Below the pieces are notes generated by a model. It was not told the origin of the DNA, did not search any database, and saw only the letters and a list, made by a program, of their open reading frames with translations. A DNA stretch of 11,786 nucleotides. Source: an uncultured Ruminococcus sp. (GTDB lineage: Bacteria; Bacillota; Clostridia; Oscillospirales; Acutalibacteraceae). Below, in pieces: positions 6,628 to 11,786 of the stretch (the first letter of the stretch is position 1; each line of letters opens with the position of its first letter). A program made the position numbers and the translations under genes. The DNA lies in NCBI GenBank assembly GCA_902773165.1, contig CACYDO010000227.1:1-11786 (forward strand), written 5' to 3'.

Positions 6628-6646
6628 TTACAAAATTGTAATTTTT
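6628..6646 (+). terminator. Weak A/T-rich terminator candidate after malic enzyme
   Basis: TTACA and TGTAA (within 6628-6641) form a short stem with an AAAT loop, followed by TTTTT (6642-6646). It is correctly placed 38 nt after the malic enzyme stop and before the next promoter. The stem has only one G-C pair, so termination would be inefficient. Confidence 0.3.
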
Positions 6647-6662
6647 ATTATTGCCATAGATG

Positions 6663-6692
6663 TTGTAATCCCCATGCGTATTGTGGTATAAT
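6663..6692 (+). promoter_or_regulatory. Extended -10 promoter of the pseudokinase gene
   Basis: TTGTAA (6663-6668), an 18-bp spacer, then TGGTATAAT with a perfect -10 at 6687-6692. Transcription would begin near 6699, giving an unusually long leader of about 115 nt that includes the hairpin at 6726-6765. Confidence 0.6.
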
Positions 6693-6725
6693 TTTCTAAG
6701 ATGTTGTATTGTGCAATCCTGTTAT

Positions 6726-6765
6726 CCCTTGCCGTCAGATAGAAAAGATATCTGACGGCGAAGGG
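6726..6765 (+). promoter_or_regulatory. Long stable hairpin in the pseudokinase leader
   Basis: GCCGTCAGATA (6731-6741) and TATCTGACGGC (6749-6759) are perfect complements around a GAAAAGA loop. CCCTT (6726-6730) and AAGGG (6761-6765) extend the stem past one bulged G, about 16 bp in total. The following tract is TGTTATATATATATT, with TTTTT only at 6785-6789, so it is not a textbook terminator. Downstream of the predicted promoter and 49 nt before the ATG, it could be an attenuator, a stability element or a backup terminator for malic enzyme. It matches no riboswitch class I know. Confidence 0.6.
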
Positions 6766-6814
6766 TGTTATATATATATTATCCTTTTTGTTTGAGATGT
6801 TATGGAGTGATAAG

Positions 6815-8554
6815 ATGTCTAGAATTTGCTATGGCTGTATGAAAATAATCGGGGACGAAGACGAGAAGTGTCCCAATTGCGGCTTTGACAGAAGCGTTCG
6901 TCAGAGCCTTCCTTTTTTGCCTCTCGGCGCAAAGCTCCAGGACGGCAAGTATATCGTAGGAAAAAAGCTCGCGAGCAACAACGAAAGCACGAGATATATT
7001 GCTTTTGACGCGAGAACGGAAACCGCAGTTATTGTTCGTGAATTTCTTCCGAATGGTCTTTGTTCGCGCAGTAAAGAAGATAAAGACGATCTTTCTATCA
7101 AGGTTCGTTCGGAGAAAACAGCTGTATATAAGCGTCTTCTCAATAAATTTCTTGATTATAACAGAACGCTTGCAAGACTGAAGGACAGCCCTTGCCTTTG
7201 CAGCGTGCTTGATATTTTTACAGAAAACAATACAGCTTACGTCGTTGAAGAGAAGGAGGAGGTTTCTTCCTTTACCGAATACGTAAAGCGAAACGGAGGT
7301 CATCTCGAGTGGGAAGAGGCGCGCCCTCTGTTCATGCCGCTGCTGACCACACTGGAGGAAATGCATAAAAACGGCATTTCTCATTACGGCGTTGGTCCCA
7401 GTAATGTAAAGATGACGTCAGACGGCAAGCTCTATCTGCGCAATTACAGCGTTGCAGATATGCGCAAGGTAGGAACAGATCTCAGAAGTATGCTTATTTC
7501 AGGCTGCTCTGCGCCCGAACAGTACGACAAATTCGCAGTGCTTGACGAAAGTACGGATATCTATGGCTTTACCGCAGTGCTTTTCTACGCTCTTACAGGC
7601 AGCGTGCCCGAGGACGCCGAAAAGCGTAAAAATGACAACAAGCTGCTTATCAGCTCAAATATCAACAAAAAGCTGCCCTCTTACGTTCGTTCCGCTCTTG
7701 CAAGCGGTCTGCAGTTTGAGCAGGAGAAGCGCGTACAGACCTTTGCAGAGCTTCGCGCTATGCTTTCGGCAGCGCCTTCCGTTCAGGCTATCCGCGAGGA
7801 GATCGCCCGTCCCGACGTTGATGATGATGACGATGACGAGGTCGTAAAGGGAAGCAAAAAGAAAAGATCGGGCGGTTCAAAGCTTCCCGGAGTTATTTCC
7901 TGTGTCGTTTCTCTTGTGCTTTTCGTTATTATCGGTACGTACTGGCTGCAGGGAAATCCCTTTGCGGCAATGTTCTCGCCCTCCGATGCGTCTTCCGATT
8001 CCGACGCGGTCGGTGTTAACGGCGATACAGTTACTGTTCCGAATCTCGTCAGCGTAAAGTACGAAGAGGCTTTGGAAAAGGCTGAAAAGACTTCCGATTA
8101 TCAGCTTCTCAGAGCTGTTGAGGAGGAGTTCTCAAACGATGTTCCGGAAGGATATATCGCTTCTCAGTTCCCCGAGGCTTATTCGGAAGAGGTTCAGGGA
8201 TATTCGCTCTACATTACTATCAGTAAGGGCGCAAAAATGCGTGAACTTCCCGATCTGAAGGGCAAAACTGTCGATCAGGCAGCACAGCTTCTCGGCGATG
8301 AGAGCTTCGTTACATCTCAGTCGTTTGAGTACAGCGATTCTGTAAAGAAGGGCCTTGTAATAGGCTATGACGCTCATAATCCGGGCGATAAGCTTGAGTA
8401 CGGCTCTACGATCGAGATAAAGGTAAGTCTCGGCGCTGAGGTCGTTGAGAAGAAAAATGAAAGCTCCCGTGCAGCTCAGGCTGACGCAGTTGCAGCAGAG
8501 CCGGGCGGAGAAAACACAGACGAAGAGGCGCAGGAGGAATTTTACGAGGAGTGA
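6815..8554 (+). CDS. Zinc-ribbon, kinase-like, PASTA membrane protein (probable pseudokinase)
   Basis: 579-aa one-pass membrane protein related to bacterial Ser/Thr (Hanks-type) kinases. Domains in order: zinc ribbon (C5, C8, C19, C22), kinase fold about 40-320, Asp-rich linker (DVDDDDDDE), membrane helix about 357-379, two PASTA repeats about 405-473 and 474-541, and an acidic tail. The fold is recognisable from REFLPNGLCSR, HYGVGPSN, SAPEQY and DIYGFTAVLFYALTG. Key catalytic positions have changed: VAIK lysine is R75, the HRD aspartate is G192 with the following lysine G194, the DFG aspartate is N210 (NYS), and the glycine-rich loop reads LASNNESTRY. Asn197 and the APE motif remain. I infer no phosphotransfer, with a possible signalling or scaffold role; PASTA domains in relatives bind peptidoglycan fragments. 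The ATG at 6815 has GGAG 7 nt upstream; an in-frame TTG at 6788 is less likely. Terminator at 8586-8619. Confidence 0.9.
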   Translation: MSRICYGCMKIIGDEDEKCPNCGFDRSVRQSLPFLPLGAKLQDGKYIVGKKLASNNESTRYIAFDARTETAVIVREFLPNGLCSRSKEDKDDLSIKVRSEKTAVYKRLLNKFLDYNRTLARLKDSPCLCSVLDIFTENNTAYVVEEKEEVSSFTEYVKRNGGHLEWEEARPLFMPLLTTLEEMHKNGISHYGVGPSNVKMTSDGKLYLRNYSVADMRKVGTDLRSMLISGCSAPEQYDKFAVLDESTDIYGFTAVLFYALTGSVPEDAEKRKNDNKLLISSNINKKLPSYVRSALASGLQFEQEKRVQTFAELRAMLSAAPSVQAIREEIARPDVDDDDDDEVVKGSKKKRSGGSKLPGVISCVVSLVLFVIIGTYWLQGNPFAAMFSPSDASSDSDAVGVNGDTVTVPNLVSVKYEEALEKAEKTSDYQLLRAVEEEFSNDVPEGYIASQFPEAYSEEVQGYSLYITISKGAKMRELPDLKGKTVDQAAQLLGDESFVTSQSFEYSDSVKKGLVIGYDAHNPGDKLEYGSTIEIKVSLGAEVVEKKNESSRAAQADAVAAEPGGENTDEEAQEEFYEE

Positions 8555-8585
8555 TTCTCTTTTCCTCCGCCGCGTGAATAAAAAG

Positions 8586-8619
8586 CAACCAGCATTGCCT
8601 AAGCAGGCATTGCTGGTTG
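8586..8619. terminator. Bidirectional terminator between convergent genes
   Basis: CAACCAGCA (8586-8594) pairs with TGCTGGTTG (8611-8619), and GCCT/AGGC form an inner stem with an AAGC loop. On the + strand it is followed by AATTTTAATTT; on the minus strand by CTTTTTATT. It lies 31 nt after the pseudokinase stop and 27 nt after the stop of the convergent XRE gene, so it can serve both. Confidence 0.8.
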
Positions 8620-8646
8620 AATTTTAATTTCAAATATTTCAAATAA

Positions 8647-9366
8647 TTATACTTTAGAAACGCTTATGCGGTCTTCGGTATTTTGTATCAGATTGAACAG
8701 ACTGCTCGACAATGCCGGGTATTGCTCCTCAATTATTTCGGGAGAAAGCTCCGGGCGCGCCGTTCGCTCAACGCTTCTGTATTCAACAAGCGGCAATCCG
8801 TTCGCAAGGATTTGGGCGTTGCTTTCGGTGATCGTATGTAAAGCGTGTACACGGCTGTGGTAAAGATGCTCCGATACCGAAAACATATTTTGGGAATTTT
8901 TCGGGTTAGATGAATATAGTATGCGGAAAATAAGGTAGACCGTGCTTGAAATACAAGCTGATACCTCTGTTGAAAGACCTTTGTTTCCGATCTTGTCCAG
9001 AATATCGAAAATAATGGTCAGAGAATTGACAATAAGTTTTTTATTCAGCGCGTTTATCATTTCGATTTTGCTGCTTGCAGGCGACAGCGGCGTTGAGGTC
9101 GCTTCGGGAATATCCGATATTACGATCTGACCTGATTTCCTGTTTGCCGATCTTCCGAGAAGATAGTCGCATGAAACGTCGTAATAATCGGCTGTTCGAA
9201 CGACGAAGTCAAGTCCGCATTCGCGGATACCTTTTTCGTAATGCGAAAGCAGCGGCTGAGATATTCCTAAATCGTCCGCAGCCTGCTTCTGACTTAATCC
9301 GCGCTCTTCGCGCAGAAGTGTAATTATTCTCGGAAAATCCTTATTTACTTTATTCGGTTTGCTCAT
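8647..9366 (-). CDS. XRE-family transcriptional regulator
   Basis: 239-aa predicted DNA-binding protein. Residues 11-70 are a clear Cro/C1 helix-turn-helix (IITLLREERGLSQKQAADDLGISQPLLSHYEKG), closing with the YYDVSCDYLLGRS segment common in clostridial XRE regulators. After a short Ser/Pro linker (about 85-100), residues 101-239 look mainly helical; I recognise no ligand, peptidase or TPR domain there. It has no catalytic S24 LexA-like region, so it is not an obvious prophage repressor. The ATG at 9366 has AAAGG about 11 nt upstream. A good promoter (9399-9427) overlaps a palindromic operator candidate, suggesting autoregulation. It is divergent from the histidine phosphatase gene, which is a possible target, and convergent with the pseudokinase gene. 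Confidence 0.88.
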   Translation of the reverse strand: MSKPNKVNKDFPRIITLLREERGLSQKQAADDLGISQPLLSHYEKGIRECGLDFVVRTADYYDVSCDYLLGRSANRKSGQIVISDIPEATSTPLSPASSKIEMINALNKKLIVNSLTIIFDILDKIGNKGLSTEVSACISSTVYLIFRILYSSNPKNSQNMFSVSEHLYHSRVHALHTITESNAQILANGLPLVEYRSVERTARPELSPEIIEEQYPALSSSLFNLIQNTEDRISVSKV

Positions 9367-9398
9367 TTTTTATCTGCCTTTCATTTGATTATACATAT

Positions 9399-9427
9399 AG
9401 TATAACATCATTATTACAATCTGTAAA
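9399..9427 (-). promoter_or_regulatory. Promoter of the XRE regulator gene
   Basis: On the minus strand TTTACA (9427-9422), a 17-bp spacer and TATACT (9404-9399). Transcription would start near 9392, about 26 nt before the ATG at 9366. Confidence 0.65.
9414..9426. promoter_or_regulatory. Operator candidate TTACA-ATC-TGTAA
   Basis: A perfect 5-bp inverted repeat with a 3-nt centre overlaps the -35 and spacer of the XRE promoter. A wider inverted repeat, TACAAT (9415-9420) and ATTGTA (9433-9438), includes the same left arm. Short palindromes in their own promoter are typical XRE operators, so autoregulation is a reasonable inference. The site also lies 55-67 nt before the divergent phosphatase gene. 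Confidence 0.45.
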
Positions 9428-9480
9428 GTAAAATTGTAGAACAGCTGCCATAAATTAAGCATTGCAAAGGAATATACTAC

Positions 9481-10158
9481 ATGAAAACATATAACATACA
9501 TTTTATACGCCACGGTGCATGTGAAGAAACGCGCAGGGGCGTATATGTCGGTACAAAGGACGTGCCCTTGAGTAAGGACGGTATAAAGGAGCTGAAAAAG
9601 CTCGACAAAGAATTTGACTACCCCGGAACGGCTGTGGTGTTTTCAAGTCCTTTGAAGCGCTGTCTGCAAACGTGCGAGGTGCTTTACCCTGCGATGAAGC
9701 CGATAGTGATCGACGATCTGAGAGAATGCAGCTTCGGAGAATGGGAAGGCAGAACGGGCGATAGCCTGAAAAGCAATGAGGATTTTAAAAAATGGCTTGC
9801 AGGCGATACGAGCGTTAAGCCGCCTAAGGGCGAAAGCGGCGCTGAGTTTACGCGCAGAATATGCAAGGTGTTTCAGAATATTGTAGACGGACTTGTAAAG
9901 ACAGGCAATACCGACAGCGTTATTGTTACCCACGGCGGCGTTATCATGACGCTTCTATCTATCTACGGTCTTCCTCAGGCGAAGCCGTTTGACTGGGCAA
10001 TGGAGGACGGCTGCGGATATTCAATGCGAATTATGCCGTCGCTTTGGATGCGCGACCGCGTAGGCGAGGTTTACGCGCGTCTGCCCTATGAGAAAAAAGA
10101 CGAAGACGATGACGGCGGCTTTGACGATTACAGCGTTGCTTACTTTGACGAGGTTTAA
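9481..10158 (+). CDS. Histidine phosphatase family protein
   Basis: 225-aa cytosolic enzyme of the phosphoglycerate-mutase-like histidine phosphatase superfamily. The phosphorylated histidine is H11 in FIRHGACEETRRG; R60 follows in SSPLKRCLQT, the acid/base glutamate is E82 in LRECSFGEWEGR, and the second histidine is H151 in VIVTHGGVIMTLLS. The FGEWEG block and length resemble alpha-ribazole phosphatase (CobC) and GpmB-type phosphatases more than true glycolytic mutases, but there are no cobalamin genes beside it, so substrate is unassigned. A short acidic tail (KKDEDDDGGFDD...) follows the core from about residue 205. The ATG has AAAGGA 9 nt upstream. The alpha-amylase gene begins 40 nt after its stop on the same strand, with no hairpin between, so read-through is possible. 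Confidence 0.9.
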   Translation: MKTYNIHFIRHGACEETRRGVYVGTKDVPLSKDGIKELKKLDKEFDYPGTAVVFSSPLKRCLQTCEVLYPAMKPIVIDDLRECSFGEWEGRTGDSLKSNEDFKKWLAGDTSVKPPKGESGAEFTRRICKVFQNIVDGLVKTGNTDSVIVTHGGVIMTLLSIYGLPQAKPFDWAMEDGCGYSMRIMPSLWMRDRVGEVYARLPYEKKDEDDDGGFDDYSVAYFDEV

Positions 10159-10198
10159 TTAATAATTCAATATATTAAAATCAACGAGAGGTGTTATT

Positions 10199-11704
10199 AT
10201 GAAAAAGAGAAAAACAACAGCAATTGCCGCAATGATACTTGCGGCAGCTATGTCGCTTTCAGGCTGCGGCGGTACGCCCGAAACCGGCAGCAGTGCGCCT
10301 TCTTCTTCTGCGGCGCAAACGACAGATTCCTCCGCTGCTTCGGAATCTGCGTCAACAGGCGATACGGCTGCACCGGCAGCAGACGACGGAAAAGACTATT
10401 CATACCAGCTTAAAGAGGACGGCTCGATAGCTATGAGCTATGGCGCTATTCTTCACGCGTGGAGCTGGTCTTTCAAGACTATTACAGAGCATTTGCAGGA
10501 GATAAAGGACGCAGGATATACGTCTATACAGACATCTCCCATCAATGAGTGCAAGGTCGGCGAGGACGGCGGAATGACGCTCTACGGCGAAGGTACTGGA
10601 AAATGGTACTACCATTATCAGCCGACAGATTACAAGATCGGAAATTATCAGCTCGGCACAGAAGAGGAATTCAAGACTCTCTGCGAGGAGGCTAAAAAGC
10701 TTGGTCTGAAAATAATTGTTGACGTTCCGCTGAATCACGTTTCGAGCGACATGAGCGTTGTTTCGGATAATATTAAAAATCTCTGCGACGAGCCTTTCCA
10801 CAACGAGGGCGAGATAACGAGCTATTCGAGCAGAAAGCAGGTAACTCAGGGCGATCTTCTCGGTCTTCACGATCTCAACACGCAGGACAAGGCTGTTCAG
10901 CAGTACGAGCTTGATTATTTGAAGCAGTGCGTGGCAGACGGTGCTTCCGGCTTCCGTTTTGACGCTGCAAAGCACATTGAGCTGCCCGACGATAAGGAAT
11001 CCTTTGCTTCCGATTTCTGGCCGACAGTTCTCGATAACGGCGCAGAGTTCCAGTACGGCGAGATACTCCAGGGCGAAACCGACAGAATTGACGCTTATTC
11101 CGAGATGATGAGCGTTACAGCTTCAAATTACGGCGACGCCATAAGAAGAGCTTGTCTTGGAAATCTTTCACTTTCCAATATTTCAAGCTACGGTTCTTCA
11201 AAGGTTGACGAAAGCAAGTTTGTAACATGGGTAGAATCTCATGACAATTACTGCAATGACGGTTCGTGGGAGAATTACGAGGAATCCGAGATCGAATTCG
11301 GCTGGGCTGTTATCGCAGCACGCGCAGGAGGCGCGCCCTTGTTCTTCAGCAGACCGGCAGGCTCTAGCACTGACGACCAGTGGGGCAACAACAAGATCGG
11401 TGAGGTCGGCGACGACGGCTTCAAGAGTGCCAACGTTTCAGCTATAAACCATTTCAGAAATGATATGGCAGGTCTTGGCGAAACGCTTTCCAACCCCGAT
11501 GAAGACGGCAAGGTCCTTATGATAGAGCGCGGAGATAAGGGCGCTGTTATCATCAATTCGACCGACGCAGAATATGCTCTTGACTCGGCAAGCGTTCTTT
11601 CTGACGGTACTTATACCGATAAGGTTTCCGGCGCAGAGTTTACAGTTTCCGGCGGCAAGATCTCCGGCAAGATACCGGCAAAGGGGATTGCTGTAGTTTA
11701 TTGA
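10199..11704 (+). CDS. Alpha-amylase lipoprotein, GH13 (AmyE-like)
   Basis: 501-aa predicted lipoprotein that should cleave internal alpha-1,4 bonds of starch at the cell surface. Residues 1-23 are a signal with lipobox LSGC (C23), followed by a Ser/Ala/Thr-rich linker to about residue 64. The catalytic barrel follows, with YGAILHAWSWSFKTI and GYTSIQTSPINECK. The four GH13 regions are intact: D175-VPLNH180, GFRFDAAKH (nucleophile D255, K258/H259), E288 in QYGEILQG, and H348-D349 in WVESHDNY. Motifs SDFWPTVLDN, AEFQYGEILQ and VTASNYG resemble Bacillus subtilis AmyE (subfamily GH13_28). The protein ends after domain C (GKIPAKGIAVVY), with no carbohydrate-binding module or dockerin. The start has GAGAGGTG a few nt upstream. 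It may share a transcript with the phosphatase gene; a weak promoter starting at TTGACG (10145) is also possible. Confidence 0.95.
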   Translation: MKKRKTTAIAAMILAAAMSLSGCGGTPETGSSAPSSSAAQTTDSSAASESASTGDTAAPAADDGKDYSYQLKEDGSIAMSYGAILHAWSWSFKTITEHLQEIKDAGYTSIQTSPINECKVGEDGGMTLYGEGTGKWYYHYQPTDYKIGNYQLGTEEEFKTLCEEAKKLGLKIIVDVPLNHVSSDMSVVSDNIKNLCDEPFHNEGEITSYSSRKQVTQGDLLGLHDLNTQDKAVQQYELDYLKQCVADGASGFRFDAAKHIELPDDKESFASDFWPTVLDNGAEFQYGEILQGETDRIDAYSEMMSVTASNYGDAIRRACLGNLSLSNISSYGSSKVDESKFVTWVESHDNYCNDGSWENYEESEIEFGWAVIAARAGGAPLFFSRPAGSSTDDQWGNNKIGEVGDDGFKSANVSAINHFRNDMAGLGETLSNPDEDGKVLMIERGDKGAVIINSTDAEYALDSASVLSDGTYTDKVSGAEFTVSGGKISGKIPAKGIAVVY

Positions 11705-11738
11705 TCTGCGCGAATACAGTTAAGCACAAACTATAAAA

Positions 11739-11786
11739 CGCGGAGATCAACTAGCCGTCATACAAAGTAAAAACGGAACTGCCCGT
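11739..11786 (+). repeat. Dispersed intergenic repeat, right copy (cut by window end)
   Basis: CGCGGAGA at 11739 opens a segment that aligns with 21-64 at about three positions in four, in the same orientation, 35 nt after the amylase stop. The window ends before the place where the left copy has its GCGGCG-ACA-CGCCGC hairpins. No terminator for the amylase gene is seen before this point. Confidence 0.5.

Noticed and set aside
6642..6780. Riboswitch before the pseudokinase
   Set aside because: Only one simple hairpin is seen. There is no conserved junction or pseudoknot pattern of a known class.
6788..6814. TTG start at 6788 for the pseudokinase
   Set aside because: TTG with no ribosome site. 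ATG at 6815 has GGAG at correct spacing and gives the usual short lead-in to the zinc ribbon.
6800..7384. 194-codon minus-strand open frame opposite the pseudokinase
   Set aside because: It is antisense to the conserved zinc ribbon and kinase domains; its translation is Cys/Arg/Phe-rich without a domain.
9481..10158. Glycolytic phosphoglycerate mutase (gpmA) or cobC
   Set aside because: The motifs fit the broad histidine phosphatase family. There is no cobalamin gene context and the sequence lacks clear gpmA-specific features, so no symbol is given.
10400..10975. 191-codon minus-strand open frame opposite the amylase
   Set aside because: It is antisense to the conserved GH13 catalytic regions, with no ribosome site and no recognisable fold.

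Overview
The window looks like chromosomal DNA of a gut or rumen clostridium, most likely in or near Ruminococcus (Oscillospiraceae). This is inferred from moderate base composition, AAGGAG-type ribosome binding sites, extended -10 sigma-A promoters, several lipoproteins with serine-rich linkers, a zinc-ribbon/kinase/PASTA protein of a style common in Clostridia, and a Bacillus-AmyE-like amylase on a lipoprotein anchor. No phage, integrase, transposase, CRISPR, rRNA or tRNA gene was seen.

Layout. Positions 1-211: one copy of an intergenic repeat, a tandem pair of 26-bp hairpin units, then an inverted repeat before pyruvate kinase. 212-1972 (+): pyruvate kinase with an extra C-terminal PEP-utiliser domain, followed by a strong symmetrical terminator. 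2128-2365: non-coding apart from a perfect palindrome and a doubtful 35-codon ORF. 2366-4620 (-): two lipoprotein genes, an S12-type serine hydrolase and an upstream unknown lipoprotein with a long Lys/Glu/Ser/Ala linker, separated by a hairpin. 4795-5220 (-): a single-domain EamA/DMT membrane protein, divergent from 5411-6589 (+), an NAD(P)-dependent malic enzyme with a near-consensus promoter. 6815-8554 (+): a zinc-ribbon, kinase-like, transmembrane, PASTA protein whose kinase signature residues are mostly lost. It converges on 8647-9366 (-), an XRE-family regulator with a candidate operator in its own promoter. 9481-10158 (+): a histidine phosphatase. 10199-11704 (+): a GH13 alpha-amylase lipoprotein. 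11739-11786: a second, diverged copy of the repeat from the left end, cut by the window edge.

How the genes fit together. Pyruvate kinase and malic enzyme both produce pyruvate, and the amylase could feed that route with starch-derived sugars. Three proteins are predicted lipoproteins, and the pseudokinase has an outward-facing PASTA region, so much of the window concerns the cell surface. Most genes appear singly transcribed; only the phosphatase/amylase pair and the two lipoprotein genes look like possible operons.

The most unusual item is the 6815-8554 protein: a probable pseudokinase that keeps the full sensor architecture (zinc ribbon, kinase fold, membrane helix, two PASTA domains). 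Its mRNA leader appears to carry a long stable hairpin. The repeat copies at the two ends and the small ORF at 2221 are secondary leads.
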